Of a DNA stretch of 64,000 nucleotides, positions 26,207 through 35,032 are shown piece after piece (the first letter of the stretch is position 1; every line of letters starts with the position of its first letter). The notes under the pieces are model-generated. The model searched no databases. It worked only from the letters and a program-made list of their open reading frames with translations, and was not told the origin of the DNA. Position numbers and translations under genes: made by a program. Origin of the DNA: DATMBF01 sp035559595. GTDB taxonomy: Bacteria > Bacteroidota > Ignavibacteria > UBA10030. The DNA lies in contig DATMBF010000034.1 in the NCBI GenBank assembly GCA_035559595.1, forward strand, positions 29,225 to 93,224, written 5' to 3'.

Positions 26207-27907
26207 CTAGTTCTGCGTCAACTGCAACACAATGAGTGTCATACTCAGCACCACACTCACCAAACTTGCGGCCTGACTGGCGATGTTCATATAATAAGAG
26301 AAGGGATACTTCGTCACCTTGGGCACCCAGATGTAGTCGCCGGGCTCGATTGTGGTATCGGAAGGATGTACCCACTCCCTCGTTTTTCCCTTGATCACCC
26401 TGACATTTCCACTCTCCGCTTCATCGCCAAAGCCTCCGGCTTGGCTGATATAATAGCGCACATCGGCCCCTTGCTGATAAGCGACAAATCCCGGCCTTGA
26501 TACTTGACCATAGATGTAGACCGTCTTATACGAACTGGGGATGCTGATAACATCCCCATCAGCCAAAACGATATCTTGCGATTTCTCATTCTTTTCGAAG
26601 AGTCGAACAAAATCCACGGCGACGGTACCGCGACGAAGGTGCGATTCGAGATCATAATACTGGCGCTCTTCCGGTGTGACGATTTGATCGTTCATCCGAA
26701 AATTCAATTGTGCTTCATGGCCAAAATCCACCTGCTCGCCTTCCGCTGTGACTTGCCGGCGAACCACTTCTGCCGCTGGGAGATAAGCTGACTTCGTGAA
26801 TCCACCCGCCCGTCGAATTATCTCGGTTAACCGCGTGCTGTCAGCCGTAATCGGATACGTGCCGGGGTAAACAACCTCTCCTCGCACATGCACCTTGTAG
26901 TCTCTCTGCTTGTTTACTCGCTCTCGAATAACCACGCGGTCGTTTGGGCGAAGAGGGATATCACCCGCAGTTCTTGCGAGAATATCGGTCAAGTTGACCT
27001 CTCGTACGTTGGCGGTTCGTCCATCCTGACTCAATTGCGTGATTTCGACTTTGGAGGGATCGGCATTCTCCGTGAGCCCGTGAGCAAGACGCACAAGTGT
27101 CATCAAACTATCCTGTTCCCGATACTCGAATTGTCCGGGGGCATTGACAGCGCCATAGATGCTGACGGATCCTTGATTGAAGTTCCGGTGAGGAACCACG
27201 ATGATATCCCCTTCCATCAGAAAAGGATTATCTGCATCGTCTCGCAAAGCGTAGAAGCGCTCGATATCGACAAGCTGGTCACTGCCGCGACGCTGCAACT
27301 TCACGCGCCGGCGAGAAAAATCCGGAAGCGGTGTTGCGGGATTGGCACCTTCGGTAGGCGAATTCGCCAAACTGATCGCTTTGTCGACACGATAGGCCGA
27401 AGAAACAATGTATGGTCCCGGCACACGCACTGCACCCAGCACCGTCACCACAAACCTGCGCGGCGCAACGAGGGTTACCGTCACCTCTGCAAGGCGGTAC
27501 GATTTTCGGATACGATCCAGAATCATCCGCTTCGCCTCAGCAAGCGTTTGTCCGGCGACAATAACTTCACCAACTGTTGGAATGATGATTGAACCCTCAG
27601 GCGAGACAAATGCGGGATACGTAACGTTTGCCCCACCCCAAATCCCGATCTGAAACATGTCGTTCGGACCGACGATATATTTTTCGGGATTAATCGGTTC
27701 TTCAAGAGGGGTCGCCATCAACGATTGAAGCGTTCGAGTATCGATCTCGGGCATAGATTGCAGGGTTGTTCCTGTACCAAGTCGCGCACGGCCGACCGCA
27801 CGAGGCTCTTGACTTTCAATCTGCCCCTTTGTCCATGAGACGAAGCCAACACAGAAAAGAATCAGCATTCCGAATCGCAAGTTGGGTATGCTATTACCTC
27901 TCTTCAT
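26207..27907 (-). CDS. polysaccharide export protein with multiple SLBB domains (Wza-like)
   Basis: About 566 residues. From the ATG at 27907 the N-terminus MKRGNSIPNLRFGMLILFCV is a good signal peptide; the frame extends upstream only through non-ATG codons. A poly-export domain (YIVGPNDMFQIGIWGG onward) is followed by about four SLBB units, marked by GAVRVPGPY, GAVNAPGQFEY, GEVVYPGTYPI and GQVSRPGFVAY. The last 30 residues are a hydrophobic helix, as in Wza where eight helices line the outer-membrane exit. No lipobox cysteine is seen. The ATG overlaps the end of rfbB by 14 bases. Confidence 0.88.
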   Translation of the reverse strand: MKRGNSIPNLRFGMLILFCVGFVSWTKGQIESQEPRAVGRARLGTGTTLQSMPEIDTRTLQSLMATPLEEPINPEKYIVGPNDMFQIGIWGGANVTYPAFVSPEGSIIIPTVGEVIVAGQTLAEAKRMILDRIRKSYRLAEVTVTLVAPRRFVVTVLGAVRVPGPYIVSSAYRVDKAISLANSPTEGANPATPLPDFSRRRVKLQRRGSDQLVDIERFYALRDDADNPFLMEGDIIVVPHRNFNQGSVSIYGAVNAPGQFEYREQDSLMTLVRLAHGLTENADPSKVEITQLSQDGRTANVREVNLTDILARTAGDIPLRPNDRVVIRERVNKQRDYKVHVRGEVVYPGTYPITADSTRLTEIIRRAGGFTKSAYLPAAEVVRRQVTAEGEQVDFGHEAQLNFRMNDQIVTPEERQYYDLESHLRRGTVAVDFVRLFEKNEKSQDIVLADGDVISIPSSYKTVYIYGQVSRPGFVAYQQGADVRYYISQAGGFGDEAESGNVRVIKGKTREWVHPSDTTIEPGDYIWVPKVTKYPFSYYMNIASQAASLVSVVLSMTLIVLQLTQN

Positions 27908-28904
27908 ACATTCTCTTATAGTATTCTTTGTATTCGCCGCTGACAATCCGCTTCCACCAGGATTGGTGATCGAGATACCACCGAATCGTCTCTTCTATGC
28001 CGCGCTCAAACGTATAGCTCGGACTCCATCCAAGTTCTCGCTGAATCTTGGATGAATCGATCGCATACCGGCGGTCATGACCGGGTCTGTCCTTCACGAA
28101 GGTGATCAGCGATTCCGGCTTTTCGAGATGCTTCAGGATCAACTTCACAAGCTCGAGATTCTTCATCTCATTATTCCCACCGATGTTGTACACCTCGCCG
28201 GTTCGCCCCCTATGCAACACAACATCGATGGCAGCGCAGTGGTCGGTCACATGCAGCCAGTCTCGCACATTCATTCCGTCACCGTACACCGGAAGCGGTT
28301 TGTTGCCGAGGGCGTTGGCGATCATCAGGGGAATGAGTTTTTCTGGGAATTGGTATGGCCCATAGTTGTTGGAACAACGAGTGATGACGATGGGAAGATT
28401 GAACGTATGATGGTACGCCAACGCCAGCAGGTCGGCCGATGCCTTGCTTGCCGCGTAAGGGCTGTTGGGATGCAATGGGGTGTGTTCGGTGAACTTCCCT
28501 TGCGGACCGAGCGACCCGTAGACCTCATCTGTTGAGACCTGCACGAACTTCTTAAGCGAGTAGACTTTGGCGATTTCGAGAAGGACTTGGGTGCCGACGA
28601 CATTTGTGCGGACAAACTCCGCTCCCCCCATGATGCTTCGATCCACATGCGACTCGGCAGCGAAGTTTACAATCGCATCTACGTTATGCGTCCGGAGGAG
28701 ATCCTCAATCGTCAACTGGTCACAAATATCGCCGCGGACGAAGGTGTAACGCGGGTTGTTCTCGATCGCTTCGAGGTTCTCAAGGTTTCCCGCATAGGTA
28801 AGTTTGTCGACATTGACAATCTTGTAATCCGAGTACTTGCCAAGGATGTAATGGACAAAATTACTTCCTATGAATCCAGCGCCGCCGGTTACGAGAATCG
28901 TCAT
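27894..28904 (-). CDS. rfbB: dTDP-glucose 4,6-dehydratase
   Basis: An extended short-chain dehydrogenase of 336 residues that makes dTDP-4-keto-6-deoxyglucose, precursor of rhamnose and many amino sugars. Seen: NAD-binding VTGGAGFIGSNFV, the catalytic STDEVYGSLG with the Asp-Glu pair, YAASKAS with the Tyr/Lys pair, and RCSNNYGPYQFPEKLIPLM. It is the promoter-proximal gene of the polysaccharide operon. The other dTDP-rhamnose genes (rfbA, rfbC, rfbD) are not in the window. Confidence 0.95.
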   Translation of the reverse strand: MTILVTGGAGFIGSNFVHYILGKYSDYKIVNVDKLTYAGNLENLEAIENNPRYTFVRGDICDQLTIEDLLRTHNVDAIVNFAAESHVDRSIMGGAEFVRTNVVGTQVLLEIAKVYSLKKFVQVSTDEVYGSLGPQGKFTEHTPLHPNSPYAASKASADLLALAYHHTFNLPIVITRCSNNYGPYQFPEKLIPLMIANALGNKPLPVYGDGMNVRDWLHVTDHCAAIDVVLHRGRTGEVYNIGGNNEMKNLELVKLILKHLEKPESLITFVKDRPGHDRRYAIDSSKIQRELGWSPSYTFERGIEETIRWYLDHQSWWKRIVSGEYKEYYKRMYEER

Positions 28905-28994
28905 GAATGTTCAGTCAAGTTGAGAAATACTACCGGTTCTGAAAAAGCACATCGCCTCTAACCCGCTTGTTCGTTTTCATGTTCTATGATGTGA

Positions 28995-29023
28995 AATCTA
29001 TGAAACAGCCTTCCGAATGTCAA
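28995..29023 (-). promoter_or_regulatory. promoter TTGACA-N17-TAGATT of the polysaccharide operon
   Basis: TTGACA (29018-29023) matches the -35 consensus fully; TAGATT (28995-29000) follows after 17 bases. It would start transcription near 28988, 84 bases before rfbB, in the only sizeable gap upstream of a ~15-kb gene run. The rest of the 292-base gap (28905-29196) shows nothing else clear. Confidence 0.6.
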
Positions 29024-29196
29024 AACTCAACCGCTTCACCTGACTCTTGAAACCTCAATGGACAAAGGATTGGAATAACGATGTGCAGCTTACGGCGTGT
29101 CGGACAGCAGGTAGCAAAGCGGAGATATTCGAACTTTCAATCTGTGATTGATGTGAATGAACATACACAAAAAAGAAGCAACAGTCAAACGAACCG

Positions 29197-30855
29197 TCAC
29201 ATCTTCTCCGGAGCCGAAATACCAAGGATAGCAAATCCGTTAGCGAGTACCTGTTTGACGGCAAAACACAAGCCTAACCTCGCTCGCGAGAGATCAAGCT
29301 CGGGAATCACGACACGATGCTCATGGTAGAACTTGTGGAAGGCGGTCGCCACCTCATGCAAGTATGTCGTCAGCCGATGCGGCTCGAAACCAAAGCAGGT
29401 CGATTCAACAACATCGGGGAATTCCAGAAGCAACTTCGCAAGGGCAATTTCTTCTTTCTCATGAAGCAAAGGAAAAAGCGACGCCGTCGGAAGTAATTCT
29501 GTATCGGAAGAAATGATCCCTTCGCTCTTTGCAAATCGAAGGATGCTGGCAATCCGCGCGTGAGCGTACTGAAGATAGTAGACCGGATTTTTTTCAGAGT
29601 GTTCTTTGGCAAGATTGAGATCGAATTCCAGATGACTCGAAATCGAGCGCATCAGGAAGAAGAATCGAACAGCGTCAGGCCCAACCTCATCAATCAACTC
29701 TTCGAGGGTCACGAAGGTCGCGGCGCGCTTCGACATCTTCACTTGCTGACCGTCGCGCATCAACGTTACAAACTGGTGAATGACAACCTTCACGTTCTCC
29801 GTATCGTAACCGAGAGCTTTGAGCCCTGCCAGGACATCCGGAATTGTCGCAATATGATCCGCACCGAAGATATCAACGATGAGCTCGAAGCCGCGACGGA
29901 ACTTTTCTCGGTGATAGGCAATATCAGGAAGCCGATACGTCGGCTCGCCGGAGCTCTTGACAATGACCCGATCCTTCTCCAATCCGAGTGCTGTCGCTTT
30001 GAGCCAGACGGCCCCCTCATGATCGTAGGCCAATCCCCGCTTACGAAATTCCTCAATGACCTCCGCAACATGCCCCTCTTTGTACAGTGAGTCTTCATTA
30101 TAGAAGACGTCGAACTTCACACCGATTCGGGCGAGAACGTTCTTGATCGCATCGAAGAGGATGGTTTCCGACTTCGTCTTGCAATACTCCAACGCCCGTT
30201 CTTTTTCCCACGAGCGGAGAGAATCTCCCTTCTCATCCCGAATCGCAACGGCGATGTCTCTTATATATTCGCCTTGGTATCCATCCTCCGGAAACGGATA
30301 ATTCGGATCGAACAATTGTTGATATCGTGCGTACGTTGACTCGGCAAGGAGTCGCATTTGCCGGCCGGCATTGTTGTAATAATACTCCCGCGTCACATCA
30401 TGCCCCGTCCATTCCAACAAATTGGCAATCGTGTCACCGATTGCCGCCTGCCGGCCATGACCCACGCTGAGTGGACCGGTGGGATTAGCGCTGACGAACT
30501 CGACCTGCGTCTTCTTTCCTCCACCAACCGAAGAGCGACCGAACGAACTTCCTTGCTCAAGCACTTGCTTCAAGCTTTGCGTGAAGAATTTGTCGGTGAA
30601 ATAGAAATTGATGAATCCGGGACCGGCGATTTGCACCTGAGCAACGAGATCGGATTCCAACGAGAGCCTTTCTACGATCTCCTGCGCTATGCTTCGCGGA
30701 TTCTTCCCGACGGTTTTTGCGATTTGCATCGCAATGTTCGTCGTCAGGTCACCGTGCGCGGCGATTTTGGGTTTCTCAAAGGTGAGCTTGGTGCCGTTGT
30801 GATAGCGAAGCGATACGAGCGCTTCTGTGACTTTTTCAGCGAGGTATTCTTTCAT
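29197..30855 (-). CDS. argS: arginyl-tRNA synthetase
   Basis: Class I synthetase, 552 residues, charging tRNA-Arg. Seen: the N-terminal additional domain, FVSANPTGPLSVGHGRQAA containing the HIGH-like VGHG, GADHI, and the C-terminal DALR-type anticodon domain with YYLQYAHARIASI. The KMSKS-like site is KMSKRAA. The start overlaps the rsfS stop as ATGA. Confidence 0.97.
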   Translation of the reverse strand: MKEYLAEKVTEALVSLRYHNGTKLTFEKPKIAAHGDLTTNIAMQIAKTVGKNPRSIAQEIVERLSLESDLVAQVQIAGPGFINFYFTDKFFTQSLKQVLEQGSSFGRSSVGGGKKTQVEFVSANPTGPLSVGHGRQAAIGDTIANLLEWTGHDVTREYYYNNAGRQMRLLAESTYARYQQLFDPNYPFPEDGYQGEYIRDIAVAIRDEKGDSLRSWEKERALEYCKTKSETILFDAIKNVLARIGVKFDVFYNEDSLYKEGHVAEVIEEFRKRGLAYDHEGAVWLKATALGLEKDRVIVKSSGEPTYRLPDIAYHREKFRRGFELIVDIFGADHIATIPDVLAGLKALGYDTENVKVVIHQFVTLMRDGQQVKMSKRAATFVTLEELIDEVGPDAVRFFFLMRSISSHLEFDLNLAKEHSEKNPVYYLQYAHARIASILRFAKSEGIISSDTELLPTASLFPLLHEKEEIALAKLLLEFPDVVESTCFGFEPHRLTTYLHEVATAFHKFYHEHRVVIPELDLSRARLGLCFAVKQVLANGFAILGISAPEKM

Positions 30856-31289
30856 GACGCCCGCAGCGTTCCCACCCTGCGCTTTCGATCACCGTTGGTC
30901 TGTGTGAGACTCACGGACTTCCGTGAGACCTTCACGCCGTTCGGCGTATCGATCACAGGATAGAGTTTTGCATCGTTCCACAATCGCTCGAGGTTGTAAA
31001 ACGACCGTGTCTCACGCAAGAAGATGTGTAGCACAACATCCACATAATCGAGTAATACCCACGAAAGGGCTTGTAGTCCCTCAACGTGCCAGACCGGCAT
31101 TCCTAATTCTTCCGTTCCTCTTCTTACCGCATCGGCAATGGCTTTCACCTGCGTGTCGGAGTCGGCCGTGCAAATGACAAAGTAGTCGGCAGGCCCGCTG
31201 AACTTTTTCAAATCCATCAATACCACATCAGAGGCTTTTCGAGAAATGGCAAATTCCGCCAGTTTGGTTGCTAAAGCTCGTGGTGTCAA
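30852..31289 (-). CDS. rsfS: ribosome silencing factor RsfS
   Basis: A 145-residue Iojap/YbeB-family protein that binds uL14 on the large subunit and blocks subunit joining under poor nutrition. Family marks: DVVLMDLKKFSGPADYFVIC, SDTQVKAIADAV, HVEGLQALSWVLLDYVDVVLHIF. The start is TTG with GGTG six bases upstream. It follows the LytR_C gene by nine bases and is coupled to argS. Confidence 0.94.
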   Translation of the reverse strand: MTPRALATKLAEFAISRKASDVVLMDLKKFSGPADYFVICTADSDTQVKAIADAVRRGTEELGMPVWHVEGLQALSWVLLDYVDVVLHIFLRETRSFYNLERLWNDAKLYPVIDTPNGVKVSRKSVSLTQTNGDRKRRVGTLRAS

Positions 31290-31298
31290 TCGTTCACC

Positions 31299-31778
31299 TT
31301 ATCGAAATGCTTTGAGTGTTTTGTAGTCGTTTCCAATGATCACAGAAACATCGAGAAACAAGTTTTTGTCAATTTGCCGCCGGACATTTTCTTCGCGAAC
31401 TCCGAGCGCTTCAGCCACCTGTCGAGCAGCCTCCGGGTCACCGATTCTATCGATCACCAGCGTTGATTCCACGGCAGTCGAGCGAAAGTTGCCGATCTCG
31501 ACAACATCGAATCCACGGATACGGAGATAATCAGTGACTCGCTGGGCAAGCTTCGTCTCCTGTGTCCCGTTCAGCACATCGAGCTGAATAGCTCGCACCC
31601 TGCCGTTCTGGACAATCTGCGGTTCGGATGCCGTGCCAACAAACAGAAGTCGAAGCGTGACAACGAGCATTCCCGCTGCGAGAAGTCCTCCGAGTAAAAC
31701 TGTTCTTCGGCGGGGCGTTGAGGAAGAAACATCGATGCGGCGCGGCGAATTGCCTTCAGGAGTTTGGAGGGAACTCAA
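31299..31778 (-). CDS. membrane-anchored LytR C-terminal domain protein
   Basis: A 159-residue protein with one N-terminal helix (about 27-47, VLLGGLLAAGMLVVTLRLLF) and an extracytoplasmic LytR_C domain (VLNGTQETKLAQRVTDYLR, then FLDVSVIIGNDYKTLKAF). The LytR_C domain occurs at the end of LytR-CpsA-Psr proteins and alone next to rsfS in several lineages; its role is not established. The start appears to be TTG at 31778, with GGGAG nearby. Confidence 0.82.
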   Translation of the reverse strand: MSSLQTPEGNSPRRIDVSSSTPRRRTVLLGGLLAAGMLVVTLRLLFVGTASEPQIVQNGRVRAIQLDVLNGTQETKLAQRVTDYLRIRGFDVVEIGNFRSTAVESTLVIDRIGDPEAARQVAEALGVREENVRRQIDKNLFLDVSVIIGNDYKTLKAFR

Positions 31779-31800
31779 TGCGCGTCGGCTCCCACAAAAT

Positions 31801-31856
31801 CCTCAACAAAACAAAGAACCGAGCACCTTCCGCCCCGTGGGGCGAAACCTGCTCGG
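31801..31856 (-). terminator. rho-independent terminator after the small envelope gene
   Basis: CCGAGCA (31819-31825) pairs with TGCTCGG (31850-31856), and inside it CGCCCC (31831-31836) pairs with GGGGCG (31839-31844). Read on the minus strand the long hairpin is followed by a T-rich tail over 31801-31818. It lies 3' of the gene ending at 31892. Confidence 0.75.
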
Positions 31857-31891
31857 CTCATGAAGGAAGAGCGCTTACTATGACTCATCAA

Positions 31892-32389
31892 TTATCGATC
31901 ATCGTCGCGCATCCGGCCGAATCCACTGTTCCACGAACCGTAACCGTAATTGCCCATCCAGTACATCGCGGGAACTTGCCGGAATTGAATCTGGAACAAC
32001 ATGTTTTCTGCAGGACGATAGTTGAGTTGCGCGCGACTTAAATAGATTCCGCTCAATTGGTTCTGATACTCTTTGCCGAATGAATTGAAGGGGGAGTGCA
32101 TAACGCTAATGTCAAACTGCACATCCAGGGGCGCAGAGATTTGATAGTAGAGACTGTTTGTGTAAACGCCTAAGGAGAGCCCGCGACCGCCAAAGCTCGA
32201 GTACGAAAGAGAGTAACTATGCCGCATCGTAAGACGGCTCGGATCGAACCAACCGAAGATCAGACCATCATCAGGTCGCACCAGCGATTCGCTCACAGTT
32301 GGTTTTGGCTCAATGTTCGCTTTGAACTGTCCGAACGCTACTGAACCTGCCGCGACAAGAACAATTGCCAAACCAAGAAGCTTTTTCAT
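31892..32389 (-). CDS. small secreted or outer-membrane protein, function unknown
   Basis: About 165 residues. MKKLLGLAIVLVAAGSVAFGQ is a clear signal peptide with an Ala-x-Gly-like cleavage site. The mature part is rich in Tyr, Ser and Gly and in alternating beta-strand patterns (LTMRHSYSLSYSSFG, GLSLGVYTNSLYYQISAPL, YLSRAQLNYRPAENMLFQIQ), suggesting a small beta-barrel or beta-sandwich at the outer membrane. The C-terminus is Gly/Trp/Asn rich and ends RMRDDDR, with no sorting domain. I do not recognise the family. Start chosen at 32389 because GGAGG lies about nine bases before it. It has its own promoter and terminator. Confidence 0.78.
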   Translation of the reverse strand: MKKLLGLAIVLVAAGSVAFGQFKANIEPKPTVSESLVRPDDGLIFGWFDPSRLTMRHSYSLSYSSFGGRGLSLGVYTNSLYYQISAPLDVQFDISVMHSPFNSFGKEYQNQLSGIYLSRAQLNYRPAENMLFQIQFRQVPAMYWMGNYGYGSWNSGFGRMRDDDR

Positions 32390-32426
32390 GGCCGATTCCT
32401 CCGTATTCGTTTGCACAACTGATCAA

Positions 32427-32455
32427 ATGATACCAAAAACTGCATGAATTGTCAA
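32427..32455 (-). promoter_or_regulatory. near-consensus promoter TTGACA-N17-TATCAT
   Basis: TTGACA (32450-32455) and TATCAT (32427-32432) with a 17-base spacer match the sigma-70 consensus at six and five of six bases. Transcription would start near 32420, 30 bases before the ATG of the small envelope protein. It is the best promoter in the window and shows the spacing this organism uses. Confidence 0.8.
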
Positions 32456-32465
32456 GGTCGCCATA

Positions 32466-33245
32466 TTAGAAGACGGCCTTACGGATGCGAAGTTCCATAA
32501 CGCGTTCGGCCTCTTTGAGTTGATCGATAGTATTGATGCCCCGAATCTCATTGGCATCATCCGCCTTCACAGCGGAGACCTTCCATCCATGCTTCCAGAA
32601 ATACTCGAAGACATCAGTGAGGTAGTACTCATTCTGCGCGTTATGAGCATCAATATGCTGGAGGCCATCAAAGAGGGTGGACTTCTCAAAAACATAAATA
32701 CCGGAATTGATCTCCCGGATTTGCAGTTCTGCCGCCGACGCATCCTTATGCTCGACGATTTTCTTCACCGAACCGTCTGGATTCCGCACGATGCGACCGT
32801 AGCCAGTCGGATCTGGAAGCTCAGCGGTGAGAATCGTCGCCTTCGCCCCCGTCTTTCTATGGTCATCGACCAGCCTCTTCATCGTTGATGCTTTGAGCAA
32901 TGGGACGTCACCGGAGAGGACAAGAAGATCACCCGCGAATTCGCGAAGAGCCGAAATTGTTTGCATCACTGCGTGGCCGGTGCCAAGCTGCTCGGCCTGC
33001 ACGATGCATTCAGCGGTCGGATGTGACCGCATCACATAGTCTGTTACCGTTTCTCGTTGATATCCTACAATCACCAAAACGCGATCGCATTGAAGTTCAA
33101 AGGCAAGATCGACAACATAATGAACCATCGGCTTACCTTGCAGCTCGTACATAACCTTAGCTCTGGAGGGATCTTTCATTCGAGTACCCTTCCCCGCTGC
33201 CATGATAATTGCGGCAATCTTACGTTGAGAATCGACGCGATTCAT
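32466..33245 (-). CDS. GlmU-like uridylyltransferase domain protein
   Basis: A 259-residue nucleotidyltransferase matching only the N-terminal half of GlmU: MAAGKGTRMKD (nucleotide loop), QAEQLGTGHAV, VLSGDVPLL, YGRIVRNPDGSVKKIVEHKDA and EINSGIYVF. The left-handed beta-helix acetyltransferase domain is absent. It probably makes UDP-GlcNAc or a related nucleotide sugar. It is the last gene of the porX operon and its ATG overlaps the panC stop as ATGA. Confidence 0.85.
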   Translation of the reverse strand: MNRVDSQRKIAAIIMAAGKGTRMKDPSRAKVMYELQGKPMVHYVVDLAFELQCDRVLVIVGYQRETVTDYVMRSHPTAECIVQAEQLGTGHAVMQTISALREFAGDLLVLSGDVPLLKASTMKRLVDDHRKTGAKATILTAELPDPTGYGRIVRNPDGSVKKIVEHKDASAAELQIREINSGIYVFEKSTLFDGLQHIDAHNAQNEYYLTDVFEYFWKHGWKVSAVKADDANEIRGINTIDQLKEAERVMELRIRKAVF

Positions 33246-34102
33246 GATGGAATGTCGATCAGGATGTTGTCTAACAATCGCGTTGATCCGAACCGGACAG
33301 CAAGAGCGATCAACACAGAGGGCGGCTTGAGCAGCTCGACCTCCTGAAAGGTCTCCGGCTTGAGAAAAGCAATGTAGTCGATTCTTGTCGGTTCGCTTTT
33401 CCTGAGAAGGTCCTCCATTCCTTTTCGCAACGCGCTCACGGAGCGTTCGCCAGCCTCAATCGTTGCTTTCGCATATTGCAGAGAACGGTAGAGTGAAAGA
33501 GCGTTCTTGCGTTGTTGAGGAGAAAGATAGACGTTCCGCGAACTCATAGCGAGTCCGTCGGCCTCTCGTACTATAGGCGCCACCGCAATTTCCGTGTCGA
33601 TATTCAAGTCGCGAACCATCTGTCGAATGATGAACGCCTGCTGGGCATCTTTCTGTCCGAACACCGCTACGTGGGGTTTTGTAAGATTGAGGAGCTTTGC
33701 GACGACCGTTGTGACACCTCGAAAGTGGGTGGGCCGAATCTTCCCTTCAAGAATCGACGAAACTTCTGTCACCTCGACGTACGTTCGATATCCCTCCGGA
33801 TACATTGCTTTCGCTTCGGGAGTGAAGAGGATATCCGTGCCCGCCTCTTGTGCCAAGTTGCGATCCCGTTCGAGGTCGCGTGGATAGCGCTCAAAATCCT
33901 CTTCGGGGCCAAATTGGGTTGGATTCACAAAAATCGTCGTAATCACAACGTCCGATTGTTGTTTCGCGAGCTTGATGAGGCTGAGATGACCCTCATGGAG
34001 ATACCCCATCGTTGGAACAACTCCGATCCGCTTTCCCTCGCGGCGAAGTCGATCAGCGCGCTCTTGCACCACCCTCAGCGAAGAGATGACTTCCATGGTC
34101 AC
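33242..34102 (-). CDS. panC: pantothenate synthetase (pantoate-beta-alanine ligase)
   Basis: A 286-residue ligase that joins pantoate and beta-alanine with ATP in coenzyme A synthesis. Seen: PTMGYLHEGHLSLI with the HIGH-type site, FVNPTQFGPEEDFERYPR, VFGQKDAQQAFIIRQM and the SSRNVYLSPQQR loop near 190. The start is either the GTG at 34102 (GTGA overlap with the arginase stop) or the ATG at 34096. No panB or panD lies nearby. Confidence 0.95.
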   Translation of the reverse strand: MTMEVISSLRVVQERADRLRREGKRIGVVPTMGYLHEGHLSLIKLAKQQSDVVITTIFVNPTQFGPEEDFERYPRDLERDRNLAQEAGTDILFTPEAKAMYPEGYRTYVEVTEVSSILEGKIRPTHFRGVTTVVAKLLNLTKPHVAVFGQKDAQQAFIIRQMVRDLNIDTEIAVAPIVREADGLAMSSRNVYLSPQQRKNALSLYRSLQYAKATIEAGERSVSALRKGMEDLLRKSEPTRIDYIAFLKPETFQEVELLKPPSVLIALAVRFGSTRLLDNILIDIPS

Positions 34103-35001
34103 AGAATCTTCTTCCCAAATCCAGACTGGATCAACTCGACCGCAAATTCGGCAGATTGGTTGCGGTTGTCGAGAATGGGGTTCACTTCAACCATTTCAAG
34201 GGATGTCATCTTCCCAAATTCGTTGAGTGTTTCCATGATCAGATGCGCTTCGCGGTAGTTCAGTCCACCTTTCACTGGAGTCCCTACCCCCGGCGCGACG
34301 GAAGGATCAACGGCATCAAGATCGAAGCTCACATGGAGGTAATCCACACCACGCAACTTTCGGATCGCCTTTGTGATGACCACTGCCATCCCATGCTTGT
34401 CGATTTCCTCCATCGTAAAGACATTCACGCCAAGCTTTTTAATATGGGCACGTTCTCCATCATCCAGATCGCGCGTGGCAATGAGCACGACATTCTTGGG
34501 ATCCAATTTCGTAAAATCTCCCCCTACAGACGTCAGTTCGATTGCCCCAAGACCAAGAGCAACCGCCAGCGGCATTCCATGAATGTTTCCCGAAGGGGTA
34601 GTTTCGTGCGTATTCAGATCGCCATGCGCATCGATCCACAGCACACCAAGCTTCTTCCCCTCTTTTCTGCAGTGAGCGGCAATCCCGGCAATTGTGCCGA
34701 TAGCAATGGAATGGTCGCCTCCAAGCACCAGAGGAAAACCTCCGCCCGAGACAATCTTCTCCACTTTTCCAGCAAGAAGTGTGCACGCCCGAACAATTGC
34801 GGGTAGATACTTCAGTTTCTCGTTGGCAACCTTTTGTTGCTCGGGGGGCTTGACGAGGATATCGCCTTCGTCAAAGATCGTATGACCCAGCGAGCGGAGT
34901 TTGTCCGCCACGCCGGCGATTCGAATTGCGGAGGGACCCATATCGACGCCACGACGACCGGCGCCAAGGTCCATAGGAACACCGAGGATATGGATCTTCA
35001 T
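34099..35001 (-). CDS. rocF: arginase
   Basis: A 300-residue ureohydrolase with all binuclear manganese ligands: GGDHSIA, DAHGDLNTHETTPSGN and FDLDAVDPSVAPG. The DAHGDLN...SGNIHGMPLA region fits arginase rather than agmatinase. It would turn arginine into ornithine and urea. Its placement between accD and panC in a housekeeping operon does not indicate a catabolic cluster, so its physiological role is open. Confidence 0.92.
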   Translation of the reverse strand: MKIHILGVPMDLGAGRRGVDMGPSAIRIAGVADKLRSLGHTIFDEGDILVKPPEQQKVANEKLKYLPAIVRACTLLAGKVEKIVSGGGFPLVLGGDHSIAIGTIAGIAAHCRKEGKKLGVLWIDAHGDLNTHETTPSGNIHGMPLAVALGLGAIELTSVGGDFTKLDPKNVVLIATRDLDDGERAHIKKLGVNVFTMEEIDKHGMAVVITKAIRKLRGVDYLHVSFDLDAVDPSVAPGVGTPVKGGLNYREAHLIMETLNEFGKMTSLEMVEVNPILDNRNQSAEFAVELIQSGFGKKIL

Positions 35002-35032
35002 ACATTGTCGCTTTGAGACAAGAGTGAGCCGG

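Noticed and set aside
31801..31856. riboswitch or attenuator for the LytR_C gene
   Set aside because: The stem and T-rich tail fit a terminator for the upstream gene, and no ligand-binding motif is seen.
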